DNA of 64,000 bases from Rhodococcus pseudokoreensis (GTDB lineage: Bacteria; Actinomycetota; Actinomycetes; Mycobacteriales; Mycobacteriaceae), in NCBI RefSeq assembly GCF_017068395.1, contig NZ_CP070619.1, positions 4,526,001-4,590,000 on the forward strand, read 5' to 3'. Positions within the stretch are counted from its first letter, which is position 1. The number at the start of each line of letters is the position of its first letter. Shown here piece after piece: positions 1 to 32,795 of the stretch. Below the pieces are notes generated by a model that was not told the origin of the DNA, did no database searches, and was given only the letters and a program-made list of their open reading frames with translations. The position numbers and the translations under genes are program-made.

Positions 1-24696
<24,696 letters not shown>

Positions 24697-24770
24697 GGGT
24701 CGTTCTCTTATCTGCTGGGAGCAGCGGGTGACGACTCGTGCTCCGGGGACCGACTACGGAAAAGCTCTAG

Positions 24771-24789
24771 TTAGGTTTGGGTAACCTAT
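24771..24789. promoter_or_regulatory. IdeR/DtxR-type iron box between the NRPS and the muramidase gene
   Basis: The 19-mer TTAGGTTTGGGTAACCTAT matches the IdeR/DtxR consensus TTAGGTTAGGCTAACCTAA at 16 of 19 positions, with both TTAGGT and AACCTA half-sites intact. It lies 75 bp upstream of the NRPS start codon, inside the divergent intergenic region, a normal place for an iron-dependent repressor to block transcription. A further TAACCTA half-site lies about 30 bp to the right. Control of the NRPS is an inference from position. Confidence 0.75.
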
Positions 24790-24937
24790 GGATCTGACTA
24801 GGGAAGAGTCGCATAACCTACCGCGATGGTCAAATTTTCGGACAAAACAGACCAGCGGGATCGTTTCCCATACGGGTGTGCCGGCAACCGTCGTCGTTGA
24901 CCGGAACTCGGGCGCCGCAACCACTACCCTCGGGCGC

Positions 24938-25684
24938 ATGGCTATCGGGGTGAAGGTCCGAAGGTTCTCCAAGATCGCACTGCTACTGCTCGCCGGTGCA
25001 CTCGCGGCCGCGGTGCCGGGGCACGCCGCGGCCGAACCCGTCCGAGGTCCGGACGTGGCGTCGTGGCAACACCCGGGCGGATCACCGATCGACTGGTTCT
25101 CCGTCCGCAACGCCGGCCACGACTTCGCGATGGTCAAGGCCACCGAGAGCCTCAACTACGTCAATCCGTACTTCGTCCAGGACTGCCTCGCCATGCGCGT
25201 CGCCGGCGTCGCCCGGGGTGCCTACCACTACGCGGACCCCACCCAGTCGCCCGAAGCGCAGGCCGCCTTCTACTCGACCGTGGTCCTGGGCATCAACGGT
25301 CCGGGCGACATGCCCCCGGTCCTCGACCTCGAGCATTCCGCCGGACTGCCGCCCGCCGCGCTGATCGACTGGACGCACCGCTACCTCAACACGGTCCAAC
25401 AGCTCACCGGACGTCAGCCGATCATCTACACCTACCCGACCTTCTGGCGGACGGCGATGGCGAACACCAACGAGTTCGCCGGATACCCCCTGTGGATCGC
25501 CGACTACAACGGCCAGAACACGCCCGGCCCCCTCCCCGGCGGCTGGAGCAACTGGACGTTCTGGCAGTACACCAGCACCGGTCGCATCCCCGGCGTCAAC
25601 GGCGACGTCGACCTCAACGTCTACAGCGGGGCGCAGGGCGACTTCGCGCGGTACTCCAACAGCGCCTCACCCTTCGGCAGCTGA
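24938..25684 (+). CDS. Secreted GH25 family muramidase (lysozyme)
   Basis: A 248-residue product. A basic N-terminus followed by a hydrophobic stretch and an alanine-rich AxA region ending near residue 34 forms a signal peptide. The mature part is a GH25 barrel that cleaves the glycan strands of peptidoglycan. The first strand has a GPDVASWQH motif (Asp of DxS type), then MVKATES, then PPVLDLEHS, whose Asp-x-Glu pair fits the GH25 catalytic site, and WQYTSTGRIPG near the C-terminus. I prefer ATG 24938 over an in-frame ATG at 24788 because the longer form would add 50 non-signal residues and would start on the iron box. Transcribed away from the NRPS; no operon partner. Confidence 0.9.
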   Translation: MAIGVKVRRFSKIALLLLAGALAAAVPGHAAAEPVRGPDVASWQHPGGSPIDWFSVRNAGHDFAMVKATESLNYVNPYFVQDCLAMRVAGVARGAYHYADPTQSPEAQAAFYSTVVLGINGPGDMPPVLDLEHSAGLPPAALIDWTHRYLNTVQQLTGRQPIIYTYPTFWRTAMANTNEFAGYPLWIADYNGQNTPGPLPGGWSNWTFWQYTSTGRIPGVNGDVDLNVYSGAQGDFARYSNSASPFGS

Positions 25685-25700
25685 CGGCCGGCGGGCACGA

Positions 25701-26963
25701 TCAGCGGCAGGCCGGATTTCCGGGGAACGCGGTAACGCCCGCGCGGCAACCGACGTCGGTCACGGCGGTGAGTCGCTCGACCGGTTCGCGGATCTCGAGC
25801 GCCGGCAGGAGGCCGTCGTTCAGGAGTGCGTTCTTCGTCGCGGGTGCGGTGGCGCTCTCGTCCAGCGTTCCGCGCTCACGCGCGAAGTTGACGAGTTCGT
25901 CGTACACCATCGACAACGCCGCCTCGGTCGTCTGGTCTTCCGGGTTCAGGCCGGCGAAGTCCACACCCGTCTCGTATTCGTGGCGGAGCGCGTGCGGACC
26001 CTGGTCGCAGGTGGGCTGATTCAGGTCGATCCGGAAGTCCTGCCCGGCAGGGCCCGGCGGCGTGATCGTGCCGGCGTCGGTGCACACGTGGTGCGAGATG
26101 CGGTCACCGAGAGCGTGAAGGTAGATGCCGGTCCGGGCGTTCCAGGAATTCTCGCCGACCCACGAGTCGAACTGCGATGACAGGACGTTGTCGGTGATGA
26201 CCTGCTGCCCGGTCATGTTGGTGAACGGGATGGCGGCCGGAGTCTCGAGGCTGTACGTGCCGTTGATCGGGACCGGATTCGCGTCTCCGTAACACGTTGC
26301 GCCCGTGCCATAGTCGCCGTTGGCGGAGGGATTCGTGAAACCGCCCGTGCACAGCGGCGCGTTGCTTCCCGGACCGGCCATGGCCCACGTCCGAAGGTGC
26401 GTGAGCATGATCTCGTGCCGCGCATCGTCGACGTTCGGTTGCAACCCGTTGGGCAGGGGATCCGTCGGCCCGCGCAACGTGGGCAGGAAGTGGAAGAGGA
26501 ACCCGCCGGTGTCGAAGTGGGTGCGCACCAGGCCGCTGATGTCCTTGGTGGTCAGCGCGTCGGCGCCGGCGGCAGGCCTGCCGAAGATGTCGCGTGGGAT
26601 GAACGTCCCGAGGTCGGTCGCCTCGTCGTACGCCGCGATCCAGTACGCATCCTGTTCGGAGAAGCCGACGGTGCGGGCGATGATGTACGTCGAGTCCGAG
26701 TGCACGAGACTCCGTCCGCCGAGCGGGCGGCGCAACGTGACCCCGTAGCTGACGAAGGCCTCGGCGCCGCAGATCGGCGAGTTGGGATCGTCGAGTGGGC
26801 ATTCGGGTGGCAGCGGAGCGCAATTGTGCGGCGGGGCACCGTCCTCGGTGTAGCAAATGTCCTCGGCAAATCCGTACACCGGTGGTGGTGACACGACGAA
26901 AGCGGCCGCGGTGAGCGTCAGCGCCACGATGGTTCCACCGGCTCTTCGAGCGAATCTTCTCAT
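25701..26963 (-). CDS. Secreted protein of unknown function
   Basis: A 420-residue product. ATG 26963 was chosen because it opens directly onto a signal peptide (MRRFARR, then a hydrophobic stretch to about residue 28) and has AAAGG upstream; the frame is open 86 codons further up, but that part looks non-coding. The mature protein is rich in paired cysteines. It has His/Asp-rich motifs such as FHFLPTLRG, LHALGDRISHHVC and LRHEYETG that recall metal-binding helical hydrolase folds (zinc phospholipase or DUF6765-like), but this is only an impression. It converges on the muramidase with a 16-bp gap. Function not recognised. Confidence 0.8.
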   Translation of the reverse strand: MRRFARRAGGTIVALTLTAAAFVVSPPPVYGFAEDICYTEDGAPPHNCAPLPPECPLDDPNSPICGAEAFVSYGVTLRRPLGGRSLVHSDSTYIIARTVGFSEQDAYWIAAYDEATDLGTFIPRDIFGRPAAGADALTTKDISGLVRTHFDTGGFLFHFLPTLRGPTDPLPNGLQPNVDDARHEIMLTHLRTWAMAGPGSNAPLCTGGFTNPSANGDYGTGATCYGDANPVPINGTYSLETPAAIPFTNMTGQQVITDNVLSSQFDSWVGENSWNARTGIYLHALGDRISHHVCTDAGTITPPGPAGQDFRIDLNQPTCDQGPHALRHEYETGVDFAGLNPEDQTTEAALSMVYDELVNFARERGTLDESATAPATKNALLNDGLLPALEIREPVERLTAVTDVGCRAGVTAFPGNPACR

Positions 26964-27070
26964 CGAGGTGCACCTTTCGGTGAGGACGAGTATTCCCACA
27001 TTAACACCGGGGAATACGCGCGCGGACCGGATTCGACGCGGGGTCGAAAGTGTCACCACCCGTGACTTTT

Positions 27071-27221
27071 TCAGAACTCGTTTCGCCCCTCCGCCCACAC
27101 CAGCCACTTGTCGTTCACTGCATCCATCAGGTCGATGTCGTGAAAGCGGGCGAGCAACAGGGTTCGCGGCATACACCTGGGAGACGTGCTCGACTTCGTC
27201 GGACAGATGGGTCAGATCCAC
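27071..27221 (-). pseudogene. Collapsed remnant of a MazG-like pyrophosphohydrolase gene
   Basis: From GTG 27221 the frame reads LSDEVEHVSQVYAAN and then turns into nonsense. Shifting by one base it reads LLLARFHDIDLMDAV followed by NDKWLVWAEGRNEF and a stop at 27071. The two pieces resemble the first and last segments of small MazG-like nucleotide pyrophosphohydrolases, with the middle catalytic part (the EExxE region) missing. The likeliest reading is an internal deletion that also broke the frame. The family call rests on remembered patterns, not a search. Confidence 0.45.
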
Positions 27222-27353
27222 GTAGTCAGTGGATCAAGTGTTCGAGGTCGCGGGAAAAGTTCCGCTTGCCGTGATCGATACCGCCACTCGCACGGCTCGA
27301 GGTAGACGCCTCCATGCCCCGCACTCGCCGGGCTGCTCGGCGGAGCGGCACAC

Positions 27354-27533
27354 ATGCCGGTGCTCATCTGGACGTTCGCGGGACTGTACCTCGCCGCAGC
27401 CGCGGTCACCTACGTCCTCCGCACACCCAGCGACCCGGGATCGGCACACCATGTTGCCGAAGTCCAGGGCACTCAGCACGACGGCCAAGCAAGCGATACC
27501 CCTACAAACCGCACGGCCGCCGAAAACCACTGA
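27354..27533 (+). CDS. Small putative single-pass membrane protein, 59 residues
   Basis: ATG 27354 follows GGCGGAG at a suitable distance. The product begins MPVLIWTFAGLYLAAAAV, one hydrophobic helix, followed by a polar tail. The first half has the C/G-rich third positions of real genes here, the tail less so. The same frame continues past the TGA for 38 more sense codons to 27650 with plausible composition (FDDRDCWLVVYQDGE), so a longer ancestral gene interrupted by a stop is possible. Function unknown; it lies in a decayed island. Confidence 0.35.
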   Translation: MPVLIWTFAGLYLAAAAVTYVLRTPSDPGSAHHVAEVQGTQHDGQASDTPTNRTAAENH

Positions 27534-27707
27534 CACGGCTACGGCACCGGGCAATGGGCGCAGATCCTGATGACCGTGCCGTTCGACGATCGCGACTGCT
27601 GGCTGGTTGTCTATCAGGATGGCGAAACCGATTCCTGTAAGCCCCGCTGACCAGAACCGTGGGCGGGGTCGGTGAAATAACCAGGCAACTTTATCGCAAA
27701 CATGGTG

Positions 27708-27741
27708 TTGACGCCATATGGTTTCAAATACATACTAGGTG
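27708..27741 (+). promoter_or_regulatory. Sigma-70-type promoter of the toxin-antitoxin pair, probably leaderless
   Basis: TTGACG (27708-27713) and CATACT (27731-27736) are separated by exactly 17 bp in an AT-rich patch. The GTG at 27741 lies at the expected transcription start, so the message may begin with its own start codon. The -10 box matches the consensus at 4 of 6 bases. Confidence 0.55.
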
Positions 27742-28141
27742 TGAACGTCGACGCACCCGAGGACTTCTTCGACTGGCTCGACCGCATCGAAGCAAAGGCT
27801 CGCGGCGGGGACGAGCACGCCGGTAGAACACTCGCCCGCGCCGCCGATGCACTGTCCCAACTCCGGGACCTCGACGGCCCACCCACCTCGGAAACCCCAG
27901 ACCTCAAACGCGTCCTCCAGTCGCGCGACTACCAGGTATGGCGCACCGCCCACCCCTTCGATCCGTCCATCGCCTTCCGGCTGATCTGCTGGTTCCCGCC
28001 GAACAGCGACACCGTTGTCGTCGCCCTCTTCGCCGCCGACAAAGCACGCATGGGAGATGTGTTCTACAACAGCGTCGGCCCCGGGCCGACACCGCGATCC
28101 GCGACTGGCTCCACCAAACCCGAGGAGAGGACCCGTCATGA
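27741..28141 (+). pseudogene. HigB/RelE-like toxin gene with a frameshift near its 3' end
   Basis: From GTG 27741 (an in-frame ATG lies at 27702, inside the promoter) the frame encodes a small toxin-like protein with PDLKRVLQSRDYQVWRTAH, FRLICWFPPN and ALFAADKARMGDVFYNSV. These fit the RelE/HigB-like family that phage Gp49-type toxins belong to. After about 28075 the frame goes astray, while the next frame supplies a natural end, RADTAIRDWLHQTRGEDPS, whose TGA overlaps the antitoxin ATG. One missing base in the C/G run near 28079-28088 explains this. Either the toxin is inactivated in this strain or the assembly lost a base. If translated as it stands it would run on to 28295 and through the antitoxin start. 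Confidence 0.6.
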
Positions 28142-28494
28142 CCGAACCCACCCCGCGCACCCGATTCAGCCGCGCCAACGACCGTATCGACAAACTCCGA
28201 GGCGACCCGTTGATCGCCGACGACGTGCGCCGCTACCGGGCCGAGCGCGAGACCGTCAACCGTATCCACGCCGAAGGGCTCGCCGACATCCGTAAGGCCA
28301 GCAACCTCACACAGCAACAAGTCGCCGCCGCCCTCGACACCGACCAAGGAACCGTGTCGCGCATCGAACGCCGCGCCGATCTGCTGCTGTCGACCCTGCG
28401 GCAGTACCTCGCCGCGACCGGCGCCGAGCACCCGAAAATCGTCATCGAAAAGGACGGTGTCGAAATCACCCTGGACCTCGACACGTTCGCCTGA
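28138..28494 (+). CDS. XRE-family antitoxin (HigA-like)
   Basis: A 118-residue protein. A helix-turn-helix sits in the middle, with the pattern LADIRKASNLTQQQVAAAL, then DTDQGTVSRIERRADLLLS, typical of XRE repressors paired with HigB toxins. The C-terminal part (KIVIEKDGVEITLDL) is the usual short strand-rich tail of this antitoxin group. ATG 28138 overlaps the restored toxin stop (TCATGA), which fits translational coupling in a toxin-first HigBA order. It would bind and silence the toxin and repress the shared promoter upstream. This gene is intact although the toxin frame is broken. Confidence 0.8.
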   Translation: MTEPTPRTRFSRANDRIDKLRGDPLIADDVRRYRAERETVNRIHAEGLADIRKASNLTQQQVAAALDTDQGTVSRIERRADLLLSTLRQYLAATGAEHPKIVIEKDGVEITLDLDTFA

Positions 28495-28623
28495 ATGTCT
28501 CCGGCAACTCCACAGCTAGCCTCGGCCCACACAAGCAAAGCCGAACAGGCGGTCGGCAACCACCGTCGCCAACAGACACCACGCACGCCTCGCGGGCGAC
28601 GCCCGCCCGCCATCGGCTGCTTG

Positions 28624-28850
28624 TCACGTTCGACTGGCACGGATCTCGACCTGCCACCACGGATCCGCCTGGCGCCACACGCAACCGTTCCCAGCCGTCG
28701 AAAACGAGCGCCCATTGATCCGCAGGAATCCGTTGCAACAGTGTGTAGCTCGGTGAATCGTCACGGATCATGAACTCGGTGAACCCGAGTCGTCGCAGCC
28801 GGGCCATCACCGTCAACCGTGCCGCGTCGCCATCGGACCAGCCCAACTGG
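28624..28850 (-). pseudogene. Broken fragment of a gene of unknown function
   Basis: One minus-strand frame reads ARLRRLGFTEFMIRDDSPS then YTLLQRIPADQWALVFDGWE, protein-like text that then degrades. The neighbouring frame gives a natural ending, VWRQADPWWQVEIRASRT plus TGA at 28624. A one-base insertion near 28681 would join them. No clear start codon or ribosome site is visible on the right. The rest of the 28,495-28,910 gap shows nothing I can support. Confidence 0.3.
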
Positions 28851-28910
28851 GAGTCCTGATGGCGCCGGCGCCACCAGGACTTTCCTGACAGCCCGCGTGC
28901 CCGATCGCTC

Positions 28911-29339
28911 TCATGAGCGGCGCAGCGCCAGCACGGGAATCGTCCGAATGCCCACAGTTTTCTCAGCGTATCCGGCAAAGCCGGGATACCTACGAGCCTG
29001 CTCGGCGAAGATGCGATCCCGCTCGTCACCGGTCACCTCGGCGACGACCACAGGGTGCTGCTCGGTACCACGTTCGATCTCTGCCTGACCTGCGGTGACG
29101 AGGTTGTAGTACCAGTCGGGATTGGTCGGTGCGCCGGCCTTGGAAGCGAAGACATAGATCGTGTCCGGATCTTGCTCGTCCGGTAAATACATCATCGGGC
29201 TCACCAGCTCGCGCCCGGTCTTACGGCCCCGATGATGCACCAGCACCATCGGGGCACCCTCGAACGGGCCGCCCACTCGGCCCTGGTTCGCTCGGAATTC
29301 GGCGATGACGTTCGTGTTCCAGTCCTTGGGACTGCTCAT
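28911..29339 (-). CDS. F420-dependent nitroreductase-family (DDN-like) oxidoreductase
   Basis: A 142-residue protein of the deazaflavin-dependent nitroreductase family, small split-barrel enzymes that use reduced coenzyme F420. Visible family features are PMVLVHHRGRKTGRELVSP early, the YVFASKAGAPTNPDWYYNL block in the middle and the EVTGDERDRIFAE helix near the end. ATG 29339 has GGAG about ten bases upstream. The frame is open for another 900 codons opposite helR, but that is an antisense shadow. Substrate unknown; paralogues act on quinones or xenobiotics. Confidence 0.88.
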   Translation of the reverse strand: MSSPKDWNTNVIAEFRANQGRVGGPFEGAPMVLVHHRGRKTGRELVSPMMYLPDEQDPDTIYVFASKAGAPTNPDWYYNLVTAGQAEIERGTEQHPVVVAEVTGDERDRIFAEQARRYPGFAGYAEKTVGIRTIPVLALRRS

Positions 29340-29780
29340 CGTAATAACCTCTCCTCGTCCGGTGCAGGGTGCGGTCGGATTCTCTGGTCGCCCGGCGTGG
29401 TGTCGGATTCCTGTCTCACTCCGTCGGCCGGGCCGAACCTCCGGCGGCTGCACGCTTGTCATCGTCAAATGTACTGACAGTCCGACTGATTCGGCTTCCG
29501 AACGCGCGCATTCGGGTCGCGAACATTCGGGCGGACCTTGCCCACGTCGCATCGACGAGGGTTTACTGCGCACAGGGGTGTGCCGATCCTGATCGGGCGA
29601 GGAGAGGAAGGAGAACAACTCTCTTCCACTTTCAATGTATAGCGCACCCGGGGGCTTGCGGCAAGGCCCGGGTGGTGTCGCAGAATTACCGGCCTGACCC
29701 GGAACCTGCGGAAATGGGAGTCGTGAGTGCGCGCCGAAAATCTGAATCCACATCACCCAACTCGGATCGGAGCTGTTGAC
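29340..29780. other. 441-bp intergenic region holding two divergent promoters and the RAE
   Basis: No protein-coding signal that I can support. It contains the rifamycin-associated element and a possible TATAGC -10 box at 29638-29643 just before it, which would place the element in the early leader of helR. Composition is less GC-rich around 29,600-29,645. Confidence 0.5.
29651..29669 (+). promoter_or_regulatory. Rifamycin-associated element (RAE) upstream of helR
   Basis: GGGGCTTGCGGCAAGGCCC is an imperfect palindrome that matches the RAE consensus known upstream of rifamycin-resistance genes (GGGGCTTGCRGCAAGGCCC) at essentially every position. It lies 111 bp before the preferred helR start. 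In other actinobacteria this element is needed for induction by rifamycins. Confidence 0.85.
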
Positions 29781-31919
29781 GTGAGACCCCTTACTGCCTC
29801 CGCTTTCGACCTTCCGGACCACCTCGCGCCCAAAGCCGACCCCGCGCTGATCGCCGGCGACGAGCGGCACTTCGCGGCGATCGAGGAGAGTCTCGAGCGG
29901 TCCATCGCCGACCTGTCCCGCCGCATCGATTCGGAGCGCAAGGCACCCCGACGCCTGGGCCAGGAGGCGATGGAGCGAGACATGATGGTTCACGACCTGA
30001 GCGCTCAACTGCGCGCCCTGCGCCGCTTCGGCCTGGACCTGTGCGTCGGGCGCATCGTCGGTGCCGACAACTCCGAGCCCGTGTACATCGGACGCCTCGG
30101 TCTCATGGACAGCGCGGGCAATCAGTTGCTGGTCGACTGGCGGTCGCCCGCGGCCGAGCCGTTCTTCGGCGCCACCCACGCCAACCCGATGGGCCTGGCC
30201 AGCCGCCGCAGGTACCGCTGGACCCGCGGCCGGATCAGCGACTACTGGGACGAGGTGTTCACGTCGGACGGGTTCGAAGGGAACGCCGCGCTGGACGACC
30301 AGTCCGCGTTCATCGCCAGCCTGGGCAGTAACCGGTCGGCGCGGATGCGTGACGTGCTGAGCACCATCGCAGCCGATCAGGACGCCATCATCCGCGCGGG
30401 ATCCGGCGGCGCCCTCGTCGTCGACGGCGGTCCGGGTACGGGCAAGACCGTCGTCGCGCTGCACCGTGCCGCGTACCTGCTGTACTCCGATCCCCGGCTC
30501 CGTCACGGCGTGCTGTTCGTCGGCCCGCACGAGCCCTACCTGGCGTATGTCGCCGACGTGCTGCCCAGTCTCGGCGAGGAGGGTGTGCAGCTCTGCACGC
30601 TGCGGGACCTCGTCACCGAGGGTGCCACCGCCGGGATGGAGAAGGATCCGGAGGTGGCGCGGCTGAAGTCGTCGGCGGATCTGGTGAAGGCGATCGACGC
30701 GGCCGTGAAGTTCTACGAGGAGCCGCCCGCCAAGGGCATGACGGTCGCGACCGACTGGTCCGACATCTGGCTGAGCGCCGAAGACTGGGCCGAGGCGTTC
30801 GAAGCGCCGGAGCCCGGGACCCCGCACAACGAAGCGCGCGAACAGATCTGGGAACTGCTGCTCACGATCCTGGTCGACAAGTACGACGGGGACGCTCCCG
30901 CGGCCCAGGTCCGGAAGTCGTTGCTGCAGAACGACGAACTGCGCGCGACCCTCGACAACGCGTGGACGATGATCGAGGCCGCCGATCTCGTCGGGGACTT
31001 GTGGTCGGTGCCCGCCTATCTGCGCAAGTGCGCGCCCTGGCTCAGCCCCGACGAGGTTCGGCAACTGCAGCGGGCGGACGCCCAGAACTGGACGGTGTCC
31101 GACCTGCCGCTCCTGGATGCGGCACGGCAGCGGCTCGGGGACCCGGAGGCGTCGCTCCGGCAGCGCCGGTACAACGCCACCCTCGCCGCCGAACGCGCGC
31201 GGATGAGCACCGTCGTCGACGACCTGATCGCGGCCGACGACTCCGAGTTGCTCGTCATGTCGATGCTGCGCGGCCAGGACCTGCAGCAGTCCCTGGTCGA
31301 CGAGACCGCCCTGCCGAGCGCCGACCCCGACCTGCTGGCCGGACCGTTCGCGCACGTCGTGGTGGACGAGGCCCAGGAACTCACGGACGCGGAGTGGCAG
31401 ATGCTGCTGCTGCGCTGCCCGTCCCGCAGCTTCACCATCGTCGGCGACCGTGCCCAGGCCCGGCACGGATTCACGGAGTCGTGGCGCGAACGGCTCGAGC
31501 GGATCGGGTTGGACCGGATCGATCTGGCCGCGCTGAGCATCAACTACCGGACACCGGAAGAGGTGATGACGGAGGCCGAACCGGTGATCCGGGCCGTACT
31601 CCCGGACGCCAACGTGCCGACGTCCATCCGCAGCAGCGGCATCCCCGTCGTCCACGGCCCGGTGTCGGATCTGCGCGCGATCCTGGACACCTGGCTCGCG
31701 TCGAACACCGACGGGATCGCCTGCGTCATAGGAGATCCGGCGTTCCGGGCGACGTCGCGTATCCGGTCGCTGACGCCGGAGCTGGCGAAGGGGCTCGAGT
31801 TCGACCTCGTCGTGCTCGTCGACCCGGAGTCGTTCGGCGAGGGCATCGAAGGTGCCGTCGACCGCTATGTCGCCATGACCCGGGCGACCCAGCAACTCGT
31901 CGTCCTCACCAGCCGCTGA
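29781..31919 (+). CDS. helR: HelR, RNA-polymerase-dislodging ATPase (HelD class II, rifamycin resistance)
   Basis: A 712-residue UvrD/Rep-superfamily ATPase of the HelD group, which binds RNA polymerase, releases stalled or drug-bound enzyme and in HelR types gives rifamycin tolerance. The N-terminal region (FDLPDHLAPKADPALIAGDE, then a coiled-coil arm to about residue 85) is characteristic. Walker A is VDGGPGTGKTVVALHR near residue 220, Walker B VVVDEAQELTDAEW near 535, and the C-terminal motif DRYVAMTRATQQLVVLTSR closes it. GTG 29781 was preferred because of GGAGC seven bases upstream and because HelR proteins begin close to this point; GTG 29727 is an in-frame alternative that also has a GGGAG. 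The RAE upstream supports the name. Confidence 0.93.
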   Translation: MRPLTASAFDLPDHLAPKADPALIAGDERHFAAIEESLERSIADLSRRIDSERKAPRRLGQEAMERDMMVHDLSAQLRALRRFGLDLCVGRIVGADNSEPVYIGRLGLMDSAGNQLLVDWRSPAAEPFFGATHANPMGLASRRRYRWTRGRISDYWDEVFTSDGFEGNAALDDQSAFIASLGSNRSARMRDVLSTIAADQDAIIRAGSGGALVVDGGPGTGKTVVALHRAAYLLYSDPRLRHGVLFVGPHEPYLAYVADVLPSLGEEGVQLCTLRDLVTEGATAGMEKDPEVARLKSSADLVKAIDAAVKFYEEPPAKGMTVATDWSDIWLSAEDWAEAFEAPEPGTPHNEAREQIWELLLTILVDKYDGDAPAAQVRKSLLQNDELRATLDNAWTMIEAADLVGDLWSVPAYLRKCAPWLSPDEVRQLQRADAQNWTVSDLPLLDAARQRLGDPEASLRQRRYNATLAAERARMSTVVDDLIAADDSELLVMSMLRGQDLQQSLVDETALPSADPDLLAGPFAHVVVDEAQELTDAEWQMLLLRCPSRSFTIVGDRAQARHGFTESWRERLERIGLDRIDLAALSINYRTPEEVMTEAEPVIRAVLPDANVPTSIRSSGIPVVHGPVSDLRAILDTWLASNTDGIACVIGDPAFRATSRIRSLTPELAKGLEFDLVVLVDPESFGEGIEGAVDRYVAMTRATQQLVVLTSR

Positions 31920-32014
31920 CGCCGGAGACCGGATCGATCGGCGGCGGAAACGGGGTAGCCGCCGCCGAGTGCGGCCTGGGACGATGACAGTTGCCCTACG
32001 AGAGGAGACGAACG

Positions 32015-32794
32015 ATGACAGCGTCCGATCCACAGGTCACCACCCGCGAAGAATGGCTCGTCGCGCGGCGCGAACTGCTCGCGCAGGAGAAGGAGCTGAC
32101 CCGCCACCGCGACCGGGTCAACGCCGCCCGGCGAGCGCTACCGATGGTCGAAATCACCGAGAACTACGAGTTCGACGGTCCCGGGGGTCGGGCCCGGCTG
32201 GTCGACCTGTTCGACGGCCGCGGCCAACTCCTGATCTACCACTTCATGTTCGAACCCGAGGCCGACGAGGGATGCCCGTCCTGCACGTTCACGTTGGACA
32301 ACGTCGGCGATCTCCACCACCTCTACGCCCGGGACACCTCGTTCGCGGCCGTGTCGCGCGCACCCCTGCACAAGCTCGAGCAGTACCGGCAGCGCATGGG
32401 CTGGACGGTCCCGTGGTACTCCTCGCTCGGGAGCGACTTCAACTACGACTTCCATGTCACCATCGACGCGTCGGTCGCGCCGGTCGAATACAACTACAAG
32501 GACGCGGCCGAGCTCGAGCGCATGGACCCCGCCTGGAGGGGCTGGTCGGGCGAGGAGCACGGCGTCAGCGCCTTTCTCCGTCAGGGTGAGCGCGTCTTCC
32601 ACACCTACTCCGGCTACGCGCGCTCCACCGACATGCTCGTCGGCACCTACCACTGGCTCGACCTCACCGCCCGCGGCCGCCAGGAGGACTGGGAACCGGA
32701 ACCGCGCCGCGGCGACGACCCGTTCATGAGCTGGCTGCGCCGCCACGACGAATACGAACCGGACGCCATCTCGGGAAAGAAGGTCCCCGACTGA
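32015..32794 (+). CDS. DUF899 family thioredoxin-like protein
   Basis: A 259-residue protein of the DUF899 family, predicted thioredoxin-fold proteins of unknown reaction. Visible blocks are EEWLVARRELLAQEKELTR at the start, IYHFMFEPEADEGCPSCTF with a CxxC-like pair near residue 85, and FHTYSGYARSTDMLVGTYH in the C-terminal half. ATG 32015 has AGAGGAG upstream; an in-frame ATG at 31991 lacks one. It follows helR by 95 bp and could be cotranscribed. It ends one base before the convergent gene at 32796. Confidence 0.88.
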   Translation: MTASDPQVTTREEWLVARRELLAQEKELTRHRDRVNAARRALPMVEITENYEFDGPGGRARLVDLFDGRGQLLIYHFMFEPEADEGCPSCTFTLDNVGDLHHLYARDTSFAAVSRAPLHKLEQYRQRMGWTVPWYSSLGSDFNYDFHVTIDASVAPVEYNYKDAAELERMDPAWRGWSGEEHGVSAFLRQGERVFHTYSGYARSTDMLVGTYHWLDLTARGRQEDWEPEPRRGDDPFMSWLRRHDEYEPDAISGKKVPD

Positions 32795-32795
32795 A

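Noticed and set aside
24788..24937. N-terminal extension of the muramidase from ATG 24788
   Set aside because: It would begin on the iron box and place 50 non-signal residues before a perfect signal peptide starting at 24938.
27229..27570. Plus-strand ORF of 113 codons
   Set aside because: Composition rich in Ser, Arg, Thr and Pro without a ribosome site; the small membrane ORF at 27354 in another frame looks more like a gene.
29369..29779. Plus-strand ORF of 136 codons upstream of helR
   Set aside because: No family features; it would run across the RAE and the helR promoter region.
29340..32033. Minus-strand extension making a 1,040-residue protein ending in the nitroreductase
   Set aside because: The upstream 900 codons are antisense to helR; the nitroreductase has its own ATG and ribosome site at 29339.
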